NCBI GenBank assembly: GCA_006386115.1
Contig: VFIW01000038.1
Coordinates: forward strand, 1-64,000
Direction of reading: 5' to 3'
Source of the DNA: Globisporangium splendens
Lineage: Eukaryota; Oomycota; Peronosporomycetes; Pythiales; Pythiaceae
DNA length: 64,000 nucleotides
Shown here: one piece after another, positions 52,801-62,647 of the stretch
Layout: each line of letters begins with the position of its first letter
Position numbering within the stretch: the first letter of the stretch is position 1
Translations under genes and position numbers: made by a program
Notes under the pieces: model-generated
Databases searched by the model: none
What the model saw: only the letters and a program-made list of their open reading frames with translations
Told to the model about the DNA's origin: nothing

Positions 52801-54474
52801 TTAGACGGTGGCCTGGCCGCCGCGTTCTTCGATGAGCAGCTTCCAGAACTCGTGGGTCTCGGCCACGACGGCCTCAGCGAACTCGCGACCCATGCACTTG
52901 CCCTCGTAGCCGTATGCGTTCACCTGTGGGAGCTTGTAGTCGCGGAGCCAGTCGTGGATGGCTGTGATGCACCCAGGCATGTGCGCCTCTACGTCCGCCA
53001 CATCATTGATCTTGGACGCGTAGTGGTCCTCCACGTTGATGCAGATCACTTTCCAATCGGTCTCGTTGTCGTCGATGAGCGCGAGCACGCCGAGGATCTT
53101 GACCTGCACGATGGCGCCAGTTCGCCACTGCTTGGTGCCGATCTCGATCACATCGATCGGATCGTTGTCGCCGACGCAGCCCGTGCCTTCGGTCGTGTGC
53201 GACGGGTCTTCCCACGTCTGCGGCATGGCGCCGTAGTTGAACATCATGTCGCCCCAGCCGTACTCACGGAGCTTACCGTTCTTCGTGTCCTGCTTGATCG
53301 GGTTGAACGGCTCGCCGGTCGCGATCTCCATTTTCTTGCGCGTCCACTTGGGGATCTCGCAGATGAAGTTCACCGTGCCGTTCGCGTTGTACAATGGGAT
53401 ATCGTGCCACGGCGAGATCTGCTCGCGCACGCCGTTCTTGCCCGTGTAGTAGAAGTTGAGACGGAACTCGAAGCTCGGGAACGCACCCACAGCCTCAGTC
53501 TCAATGTTACCGATCGCAGGGTTCGCGATACGCGCCTTGAGGAACTTGAACTTGGCCTGGTAGCGCTTCATGGCCTCGGTCTGGTTGCCCGCGGCGTGGT
53601 CGTCGTTCCACCATTTGATGAACGAGTTGAAGTCGATGCGACCACTCTCGTTGTGCATGTACGCGATCGCCTCCTTGGCGTCTTCCCCCGAGATCGGCTC
53701 ACCGAGCTTGGCGTGCAAGTCGATCAAGTCGTCCTCCGAGATGTAGCCGTTGCCCTGGTGGTCAAAGAGCTCGAAAATCGCGCGCATGCGCTCCATCTCG
53801 CGCGGCTCAATGTTCACTTGTGTGCCATCGTCCAAGACACTGCCACGGCGCGTGCGCATCTCGCTGATGATCTCCGTGCCGTACTTCTTCTCGGTCTGCA
53901 CGTACGAGGCGAGTTCCGCGCGCAACGTCGCGACTTCACTGCGCACATCCGACAGCTCGATGGCCATGGTCTGGATGTCGAGCTCTTCCTCTTCCTCGCG
54001 CCACGAGTCCTTGCGGGTCATGCGCGTGAAGCCACCACGTGGGGACGACGACGGCGACGACGCGATCGGGCGCTGGTACACCACGCTCGTTCCCTCGCTC
54101 TTGTCGGCAGAGTTGTCGATGATGCTCTGCATGACATCGAGCCACTGCTGCTGCTCCTCGGCTGTCTCCGTGTACACGCGGAAGCACTTGTTCGAGGGCG
54201 TGTAGAACTGGAACCCGTTGGGCTTGCCGTCCCACTTGTGCACCGTGGCGAACGGGATCTTGCCGCGGATCGTGCCGCTCGCAAAGTCGGCCTCGTTCTG
54301 GAAGTACACGATCTGCAGCGAGTTCTTGTAGATCACGCAGAAGCGCTTCTTCCAGAGCAGCGAGTTGGTCTCGGGCTTCTTGAAGAGGATGCCCGAGATG
54401 AGGATGTTGGCCGCGCTGGCGGCGCCGCCGCTCGGCTGCTGGGATTGCGCCAGGAACGCGTCGAAGGAGGCCAT
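52801..54474 (-). CDS. PH-EF-hand-inorganic pyrophosphatase fusion
   Basis: 557 aa, one exon, ATG 54474. Domain order: PH domain (about 24-120, ILFKKPETNSLLWKKRFCVI ... QQWLDVMQSI), a Ser-rich linker, a coiled coil (160-205), an EF-hand pair (loop DHQGNGYISEDD at 238-249 looks Ca2+-competent, the second at about 273-284 is degenerate), and a family I soluble inorganic pyrophosphatase (about 325-550). The latter has KWTRKKMEI, NPIKQDTKNGKLR and the metal-binding DNDPIDV (436-442), so it should hydrolyse PPi with Mg2+. Ordinary eukaryotic enzymes are about 280 aa. The fusion suggests recruitment of PPi hydrolysis to phosphoinositide membranes under Ca2+ control. All three parts are in one uninterrupted frame, so this is not an annotation chimera. 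A core promoter lies 59 bases upstream. Confidence 0.92.
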   Translation of the reverse strand: MASFDAFLAQSQQPSGGAASAANILISGILFKKPETNSLLWKKRFCVIYKNSLQIVYFQNEADFASGTIRGKIPFATVHKWDGKPNGFQFYTPSNKCFRVYTETAEEQQQWLDVMQSIIDNSADKSEGTSVVYQRPIASSPSSSPRGGFTRMTRKDSWREEEEELDIQTMAIELSDVRSEVATLRAELASYVQTEKKYGTEIISEMRTRRGSVLDDGTQVNIEPREMERMRAIFELFDHQGNGYISEDDLIDLHAKLGEPISGEDAKEAIAYMHNESGRIDFNSFIKWWNDDHAAGNQTEAMKRYQAKFKFLKARIANPAIGNIETEAVGAFPSFEFRLNFYYTGKNGVREQISPWHDIPLYNANGTVNFICEIPKWTRKKMEIATGEPFNPIKQDTKNGKLREYGWGDMMFNYGAMPQTWEDPSHTTEGTGCVGDNDPIDVIEIGTKQWRTGAIVQVKILGVLALIDDNETDWKVICINVEDHYASKINDVADVEAHMPGCITAIHDWLRDYKLPQVNAYGYEGKCMGREFAEAVVAETHEFWKLLIEERGGQATV

Positions 54475-54532
54475 GGCGCTAACTTATGGAGGGAGGAAGG
54501 GGGAGCGGTGCGATGACTGGGGGAGGCGAGGC

Positions 54533-54546
54533 AAATCGCGGAATGA
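54533..54546 (-). promoter_or_regulatory. Core promoter of pyrophosphatase fusion
   Basis: Minus strand TCATTCCGCGATTT, one mismatch to the oomycete core, followed by GCC as in the sites at 1810 and 9198. Confidence 0.7.
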
Positions 54547-55466
54547 CGCGAGCGGAGCACGCAAACCGGAAAAACGCAATTCGACGAGCGGACGGTGGAT
54601 CCGCTCGGGGACGTCCGCTCGGTGGCTTGTCCACTGGTGACGCGCAGCGTCCAAGCGGACGACACGCAAAACGAGAACCTCTTGAAATGCGTTAGAGGGG
54701 AGAAGTGGTCTGGAGACATTGGGGATTGGAGGCGAGTATGCTAGACAGAGAGGTAATTGCGTCATTGGGTAGAGGGAAGACATCACAAGTGGCTGTTTTA
54801 TTCCTGGCGAAGGGTGACAAGATCGCAACGAATCTCGCATACGCACGCGGTCACACTCACTGTACGTACAGTGTGTGTGTGCCTAATATAGAATTAAAAA
54901 CCTCGGAGGTTTTTGACTCCGAGCGGCCTGGTTTTGTACTCCTCGTAAAATTAGTGACTCAATTTTGTCGGTGCTGCGGTCGGTTACACATTTTTGATTT
55001 TTGGGTCGCAAAACCAAATAGAGAGTATGCATGGAGTGTGGATGTGGAGAGGGTAGGGGGAAACAACGAATAGCGTATAGGTGTAGGGCTAAGAAATAGC
55101 ACACAAAACGGAGCGAAAGGGGAGAGTGGCTGATGTGGCAATGGCAGTTTACTAAAATGGTGTGGCGCACAGAAACTGAAGATCGTTAATGTGGGCCACA
55201 CTGTTCTCGTTCCTGTGAAAACAGATACCCATGAAGTCTCATCTCAGCAAGCGCCATCCTCCCATTTCCGTCACCCCCAATCACAACCTGGCTGAACGCG
55301 CATGGAACGACGGCGCGTGTCTTCCAGCGCTCCCTACGGCGTTTAAACGCTCCCTCCGCTCAAAATAGACCCTCACTCTGGCTATGCGGCAGTCGTCAAT
55401 AGCCTCCCAGACTCATCTTAACGAACCGCCAAGTCTCAAGTCACGCTGGTGCTAAAATCTGATCTC
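54547..55466. other. Divergent intergenic region
   Basis: Between the 5' ends of the pyrophosphatase fusion (minus) and the second permease (plus). It contains a perfect short hairpin AAAAACCT-CGG-AGGTTTTT (54896-54914) of unknown meaning. No gene recognised. Confidence 0.5.
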
Positions 55467-57083
55467 ATGGACGTCTTGCTCACTAAATGCAGCGCCAGCG
55501 TCGCGCCGCAGCCACAGACCGTCCGGATCCACGTGAACGCGCAGCGTCCGGACCTGCTGGTGATTCTGCCAGCCGCCACAGCGTCATCAACGATAACGGA
55601 CCACACGTCGTCCTCAGTGGACGAGCGCAGGCGACCTTCACGTACCGAACCAGGAACTCGAGCTGCCAATGGTCTCATCAGAGTGTACCCGCCGTCAAAG
55701 TGGGACATCTGGATGCTCGGCATCACGATCGTCATTGGCGGACAGTACTTCAGCTGGAACGCCGGGCTCGCAGCGGGACTCTACAGCTACCTCATCGCGT
55801 ACTTTCTCGTCGCCAGCGCGTACATCACGCTCTGTTGCTGCACGTCCGAGATCACGGGTGCGCTGCCGTTCACCGGCGGCGCTTACGGCCTTTCGCGATG
55901 CACGCTTGGGTTCTTCCCCGGCTTCATCATCGGCTGCTGCGAGGCACTCGAGTACATTGCGTACGTGGCCGCATCCGTCGTGTCACTCACACAGATGATC
56001 ATCCAGGCGGCGCCAATCCTCGCGGGTCTCGAGCCTGCGATCGCGCTCGTCTTCTACCTCTCGGCACTCTGCTTACACATCCGCGGAGACCGCGCGTTCT
56101 GGGTGTCCAACGTAGTCATCGGCTCGCTCTCGCTGGCGATCGTGCTGCTCTTTTGCGTTGGTGCACTGCCGTATGTGAACTTTGCAAAGTACGCTGCCGC
56201 CGACCCAAACCTGCACTTCGTCAACGGCGTTGCTGGGTTCATGAAGGTGCTCCCGCTCGCGGCGTGGTTCTTCGTTGGTGTCGAGGCGCTCAGTCTCGCG
56301 AGCGATCAGGTCACGCAGCCCAATATTACCATCCCGTTTGCTCAGATTGCGTGTGTGCTCACGCTGTTCGTGACGGGTGTCGTCGTGTTCTTCGTCTCGG
56401 TCTCGCTCCCACCTGGGATCGCGGCGTTGCCCACGGAGCTGGTACCGTTCAACAACTGCTTTGAGCCACTGTTCCGCATCTCGTGCAGCACTGCGACGAT
56501 TCTGTCGATCCCCGCGACGTACGCGACAGCATTTGGGTTCATGTGGTGTTACGGCAAGTTGATTGCGGCTATGGCTCAGTCGCGATTACTACCGCCGATT
56601 CTGGCAACAAAATCGGGCACGGCACGATACGTCGGGATCAGCGCCGGATCTTTGGTAAGCTATTCCGTTTGTCTGCTCGTGCACTTTGTGCCAGACGTTG
56701 AGGACTATATGGTCACAATTTGCCTCACGAGCGCGTTCCTATCATACTTTGGTCAGTGTGTCGGGTATATTTCGCTCAAACGCAAGTACAAGAACATCAA
56801 GAGCTCGTCATTCACGAATCCGTTTGGAATGGGTGGGGCGATGTACTCCATGATGTTCTGGGCGCTTGGTCTCGTCGCGATCGCTGCGTTCCAGGGCAAC
56901 GGTGGTGTCGAGATCGGAACGTTCGTCGCAGTCATCGCATTGCTCACGACGTATTACTTTGGCTATGCTCGAAAACACCAGACCTTCTCAGACGAGGAAA
57001 ATCGCATTCTCCTCGTGGCTCATGTGATGAAGTTCAACGCGAGTCGATCACATCCTTCTCGGAAAGCCTCACGCGTGCCATAG
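55467..57083 (+). CDS. APC permease, ethanolamine-permease-like (intact)
   Basis: 538 aa, intronless, ATG 55467 (the frame starts six codons earlier with GTG). A 75-residue polar leader is followed by twelve helices beginning at KWDIWMLGITIVIGGQYFSWNAGL. Shared with the paralogue at 45702: EITGALPFTGGAYGLSRC, GCCEALEYIAYV, AAWFFVGVEALSL, SIPATYATAFGFMWCYGKLI, FGQCVGYISLK, RILLVAHVMKFN. It lacks the Arg/Ser-rich tail of that copy. Plasma-membrane import of ethanolamine, amino acids or polyamines is inferred from family resemblance. It is oriented opposite to its paralogue about 8 kb away. Confidence 0.9.
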   Translation: MDVLLTKCSASVAPQPQTVRIHVNAQRPDLLVILPAATASSTITDHTSSSVDERRRPSRTEPGTRAANGLIRVYPPSKWDIWMLGITIVIGGQYFSWNAGLAAGLYSYLIAYFLVASAYITLCCCTSEITGALPFTGGAYGLSRCTLGFFPGFIIGCCEALEYIAYVAASVVSLTQMIIQAAPILAGLEPAIALVFYLSALCLHIRGDRAFWVSNVVIGSLSLAIVLLFCVGALPYVNFAKYAAADPNLHFVNGVAGFMKVLPLAAWFFVGVEALSLASDQVTQPNITIPFAQIACVLTLFVTGVVVFFVSVSLPPGIAALPTELVPFNNCFEPLFRISCSTATILSIPATYATAFGFMWCYGKLIAAMAQSRLLPPILATKSGTARYVGISAGSLVSYSVCLLVHFVPDVEDYMVTICLTSAFLSYFGQCVGYISLKRKYKNIKSSSFTNPFGMGGAMYSMMFWALGLVAIAAFQGNGGVEIGTFVAVIALLTTYYFGYARKHQTFSDEENRILLVAHVMKFNASRSHPSRKASRVP

Positions 57084-57516
57084 CGACACTGTTGACAAGC
57101 CCAATGACGTGTCCACAAAAGTTCTACATTTTCACATTTTGGTGCGCTGCGAACGCGACTGGCAATTGACGCATTTGGATTCGTCGGCCGAGCGTGTGAA
57201 AGAAAGATCGTTGTTTATATATCCATGAAGCTGCACGGTCTCACGTTGATGCATGGCTCTGGCCAGAGCCAGAGCGTTGGTGTCAACATATTAAGATTAG
57301 CGCTTGATCCCGGCTTGGCAGATTTAGTTTCGTGCCTCAGCGTTGTTCAGAATTAGTTCACAATGGCTTGGCTTTCTGGGGAGCGGACTTATGGACACAG
57401 CCCACGGCAAGAAATGCTGACCTCAGTTCGCAATTGTCTGACCAACTGTAGCGAAGCATCCAAGGATCTACCGACAGCTGCAGGCTTTCAAGTATTCAAG
57501 ACGAGGCGTCTCTGCT
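57084..57516. other. Spacer upstream of the ABC gene
   Basis: Contains a 67-codon frame from ATG 57363 that overlaps the start of the ABC reading frame in another phase. It could be the true 5' end of that gene if there is another lesion or small intron, but no homology supports it. Confidence 0.4.
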
Positions 57517-60500
57517 TTGAGAGCCCCAAGTCTCACCCAAATTGGAGGCGTCATCGAGTCCGATGAAGAAGCCAAGAAGCTCCAGGTGCTCATGGCGTTC
57601 AACGCACAGACGTTTCATGAAAACATAGCGCATGTCGTCGAGCGCGCGATCGGACGCACACTGCCCCAGATGCAAGTGCGGTTCAAGGACGTGTCTGTCA
57701 CCGCGGATTGTGTCATGATCGAGACGGGCAAATGCTCCCATGACTGGCGCGACGAACTGCCCACGCTTACGAACACAGTGCTGAAGAAAATATCTGGGTG
57801 CTCGCTGAAGAAACACGTCGTGAAGAAGCAGATATTGCACCCCATGAGTGGCGTGTTCAAACCCGGCGAGATCACTTTGGTGCTGGGTCAGGCAAGTCGT
57901 CACTCATGAAGATCCTGAGTGGCCGATTTCCAAAGGCCAAGCACGTGACGTTGAACGGTGAGATCTCGTACAACGACAAGCAAAGCCATGAGCTCAAGAA
58001 TCGAGTCCCACAGTTCATTTCGTACGTGAACCAGCACGACAACCACTTTCCGACGCTGACAGTCAAGGAGACACTGCGCTTCGCGCATGCGTTCTGCGGT
58101 AACAAGCTCGGCAAATTCGAAGAAAGCCATTTCAAAGAAGGCACGACCGAGGAGATCGAGACGGCGCTGTCGATGTTGCGCACGCTGATTCGGTACTTCC
58201 CGGACGTAATCATCCAGCAACTCGGACTTCAGGTGTGCCAGGACACGATCATCGGTAATGTGATGATACGCGGCGTCTCGGGTGGCCAGCGGAAGCGCGT
58301 GACGACCGGCGAGATGCAGTTTGGCCACAAACACGTCATGTTCATGGACGAGATCAGCACAGGGCTTGATAGCGCGGCGACCTACGATATTGTCAACACG
58401 CAGCGTGCAATCGCCAAGCAACTGCGCAAGACGATCGTGATCTCTCTGCTGCAGCCATCCCTGAGGTATTTGCGCTCTTTGATAATGTGCTCATCTTGAA
58501 CGAAGGGCACCTTATGTACCACGGTCCGCGCGACGAGATTGTCGGGTATTTCGAAAATCTGGGCTTTGTATGCCCGCCGCGCCGCGATGTCGCCGATTTC
58601 CTGCTAGATCTCGGCACGGACCAACAAACCAAGTACCAGGTACCCATTGTCAGCGGTGCGCAGCAGGACCAGAAACACCCACGCACTGCGCTCGAATTCG
58701 CCGATCTCTTCAAGGCGTCGACCATCTATCAGCAGACGCTGCGCAGCGTCAACGTCCCGGTCGACACCGTCTTGGTGAACGACATGAAGGATTATTTGTC
58801 TCAACGTGGTGAGTTCTTCCAGAGTCTCGTGGGGAACCTCATGACGCTGTTACTGCGTGAATCGCTCATCCTGAGACGCAACACGGCGTTCTTAATGGGT
58901 CGATGCGTGATGGTTGTCGCCATGGGTTTGCTGTACGGCACGACGTTCTATCAATTCAATCCACTGAACATCCAGCTCGTCATGGGCGTCATCTTTGCGG
59001 CCGTGATGTTTCTCTCGATGAACCAGGCGTCGCAGATCGAGCCGTTCATGGTCTCGCGCACGGTGTTCTACAAGCAGCGCGGCGCCAATTTCTACCGCTC
59101 GGCGGCGTACGTGGTTGCGTCATCGCTGAGCCAGATGCCGCTCGCGGTCGCTGAGAGTCTCGCGTTTGGCTCAATCGTGTACTGGTTGTGCGGCTTTGCG
59201 AGCGATGCCGGTGCTTTTTTCATTTTTGAACTGCTGCTCCTGCTCACGAACTTCGCGTTCACGGCGTGGTTCTTCTTTCTCGCTGCCGCGTGTCCAAACC
59301 TCAACGTCGCCAAGCCCTTGTCCATGGTCTCGATCCTCGTGTTTGTGCTCTTTGCGGGCTTTGTGATCGTGAAGGACCAGTTACCAGACTATGTGCGGTG
59401 GTTGTACTGGCTAGATCCGATTGCATGGACACTGCGTGCGCTTGCCGTAAACCAATACCGCACTGCAAAACTCGATGTGTGCGACTACGGCGGTGTGAAC
59501 TACTGTGCGCTCTTTGGCAAAAACGCTGGCGAGTGTTACTTGGGGCTCTTTGCCGTTCCCTCGGAGAAACACTGGGTGCCCTTGGCCATCCTCGTGCTAC
59601 TGGTACTGTATTTCTTTTTCATGCTGCTCTCGTGCTTTGTGCTCGAGTTCAAGCGGTATGAGTCCCCCGAGAATCTTGGTGGTGGTGCCACAGATGAGAA
59701 CCAAAACGAAATTGAGCAGCGGCAACAGCAGGTAACGGCGAAGATCCTCGTCAAGTCCGCGGCAGGCCCGGTCGTCGATGCACCCAACGGCAGCAAGACA
59801 GAGAAATCCGGCGTCGTCGCGCCCATCCTCTCCGAAACAAACACTAAGGAACACATTCGTGTCACGCCCGTCACGCTCGCGTTCAACGATCTTTGGTACT
59901 CGGTGCCAGACCCGAGCAATCCAAAAGAGTCGATCGACTTGCTTCAAGGAGTGACGGGGTATGCTGCGCCTGGCACAATGACAACCCTGATGGGGTCCTC
60001 GGGTGCCGGCAAGACGACGCTTATGGACGTGATCGCTGGACGTAAGACTGGCAGAAAAATCAAGGGCGATATCCTCCTGAACGGCCACCGCGCGACAAAG
60101 TTGGCGATCCGACGGTGCACTGAGTACTGCGAACAAATGGACATTCACTCGGAGGCCGCGACAATCCGCGAGGCGCTCACTTTCAGCGCGTTCATGCGCT
60201 TGACCGGAGAGCTCTCGCTTGCGCAAAAACACGCGTCAGTCACCGAGTGCCTCGACCTACTCGATCTGAACCCGATCGCTGACAAAATCATCCGCGGAAG
60301 CTCGACTGAACAGATGAAGCGCCTGACGATCGGCGTCGAGCTCGCGGCGCAACCGAGTGTGCTATTTCTCGACGAGCCCACGAGTGGTCTCGATGCGCGG
60401 TCAGCGAAGACGATTATGGACGGCGCGCGCAAAGTCGCGAGCACGGGGCGCACGATCATCTGCACGATCCACCAGCCGTCGTCCGAGGTATTCCAGCTTT

Positions 60501-61695
60501 TCGACTGCCTGCTCTTGCTCAAGCGCGGCGGTGAGACTGTTTTTTACGGGAATCTGGGTCGTGAGTGTGTGCACTTGATCAACTACTTTGAAAGCATCCC
60601 TGGTGTCGAGAAAATCGCGTCGGGGTACAACCCCGCGACGTGGATGCTGGAGTGCATCGGTGCCGGTGTCGGTAGCACAGGAAGCAGTGGTATTGGCGCG
60701 ACAAATTTCGTAGAGATTTTTCGGACGAGTGGGCTCAAGACCGCGCTCGACGAGTACATGGCGAAACCTGGAGTATCACGCCCGTCACCCGAGTTCCCTG
60801 AGCTCATCTTCAGCAGTAAGTTTGCGTCCGATAGCAACACTCAAATGACGTTTTGGTGCGACGGTTCTTCGACATGTACTGGCGCACACCGTCGTACAAT
60901 CTCACGCGAATCGGGATCTCAATCATGTTCGCACTCATCTCTGGCATCATCTTCGCCGGCGCGAACTACACGACGTACCAGGGCGTGAACAGCGGTGTCG
61001 GCATGATCTTCATGACGACGCTGTTCAATGGCATGGTGTCCTTCAACAGCGTGCTCCCGATCACGTCCGAGGAGCGTGCGTTGTTCTACCGCGAACAAGC
61101 GTCCCAAATGTACCACCCTTTCTGGTATTTTCTCGGCTCGACACTCGTCGAGATCCCTCACGTGCTCGTCAGTAGCGCCGTGTTCACTGCCGTATTTTTT
61201 CCGATGGTCGGCTTCACAGGCTTTGCGAACGCGATCCTCTACTGGATCAACGTCTCGCTCCTCGTGCTCCTCATGACATACATTGGGCAATTCCTGATCT
61301 ATGCTATGCCGAGCATCGAAGTCGCATCGATCATGGGTGTGCTGCTCAACTCGATCCATATGCTGTTTATGGGTTTCGGTCCCCCAGCGGCGGCGATTCC
61401 GAAGGTCTACAAATGGATCCACTACGCCACGCCGCAGCGATATGCACTCGCGAACCTCGCGGCGATCGTGTTTTGCAACTGTCCCGAGGAGACGAGCGAC
61501 AATCTCGGCTGCCACAACCTCGACGGTGCCCCGATCTTGCTCGGAAAAATCGCCGTGAAAGGCTATGTCGAGTCTGTGTTTGGCATGAAACACGACGAGA
61601 TGGCCATGAACTTTGGCGTGCTCCTCACGTTCATCGTGCTCTTCCGCATCCTCGCGCTTCTCTCGCTTTGCTATTTGAACCACCAGAAACGATAG
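57517..61695 (+). pseudogene. ABCG/PDR full-size transporter, frame-disrupted
   Basis: About 1390 codons in the order NBD1-TMD1-NBD2-TMD2, typical of plasma-membrane drug and metabolite exporters. Start unclear: TTG 57517 opens the frame; the first ATG is 57592. NBD1 has VSGGQRKR and Walker B VMFMDEISTGLDS but its Walker A is destroyed: an apparent 10-base loss at 57888-57891 (between repeated TCAG) removes the P-G-S of GQPGSGKSS and shifts frame. A C is missing in the run at 58459-58461 (SLLQPSPEVFALFD expected) and a T in the run at 60851-60854 (MTFLVRRFF expected). NBD2 is intact (GSSGAGKTTLM, VLFLDEPTSGLD, signature STEQMKRLTIG). TMD2 ends at TAG 61693. The deletion looks real; the two homopolymer changes could be sequence errors. 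Confidence 0.82.
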
Positions 61696-62647
61696 ATATA
61701 CTTGATCCACTGCCTACATACTGCATATGCACACGTACATTACAGATGAAATGCACTTTTGACCTCGTTGCGACCATCGTAGCTTTTTACAAAACGAACA
61801 GACTCGAATAAGCACAACTCGCTTCTCAATAGAAAGTGCTGCGCCATCTTGACCTGGTGCACATTTACCTTCTAAAATGTTCAATCGCTTTGTGGATGTC
61901 TTTTTGGCTGCTTCAAAGTGCCTCGGATGATATTGTTCTTGCTATGGGACGAGTGAAGAACGGTCGATTGTTTACCTTGGTCTGTGCTACTGGCGTGATC
62001 TGATGTCTGAGACGCACGGTGACATAAAATACCTCGCTCAAAAACAAAACAATTGTCGTTGAAATAGACCAATTGCAATTTGGCAGTTGACAACAAGCAA
62101 TATAGCATGTAATTGTGTCTTGAGCACCTTTTTCACGACATGCACTGGATCACATTGCTCAGCCCAGAGCTGCCAGCCATAACGTGTTGCTACGCACAGA
62201 CCACGCATTCTCAGCTTCATACCGCACCGATTCTGTTCTTTAAGAAAACTGACGCCAGATCTCCACACGCACAAAAATACTCGGTCGCGGAAAGCCAACC
62301 GTTGTTCTCGCCGAAAGTGGTCGACACGCTCTCGCACACATCATCCAGCAGATCACTGAACTGACTCGGAGCCGTAGCGTCCAGAGCCAACACAGGCTCA
62401 TCAGCATTTGCACCGTTCTGCTTTACTCCATCCCCATCCTCATCAACGCTCGTAATTGTTGCCGAACACGGCGAGTTCACTGAATCGCTGATTCATCTCA
62501 TCTCGAGGTGTTCCAGAAATTGATTGAAGATCAGCTCGGAAACAATTACAATAAATTGTGGGAATGAGGGATTTATTCAAGAGTAGTAACATTTTTCAGT
62601 ACTTCGGACAACACACAATCATACTTTGACTCTTTGGGTAAACTGAT
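61696..62647. other. Convergent intergenic spacer
   Basis: Between the 3' ends of the ABC gene and the acyl-CoA dehydrogenase. A minus-strand frame at 62217-62480 is acidic but shows no domain. Nothing recognised. Confidence 0.45.

Noticed and set aside
52852..54516. Plus-strand frame of 554 codons opposite the pyrophosphatase fusion
   Set aside because: Antisense shadow without domain; the minus frame encodes three recognisable domains.
54896..54914. Perfect hairpin with T run, like a bacterial terminator
   Set aside because: The genome is eukaryotic and the stem lies in a divergent 5' region where a terminator makes no sense; probably chance.
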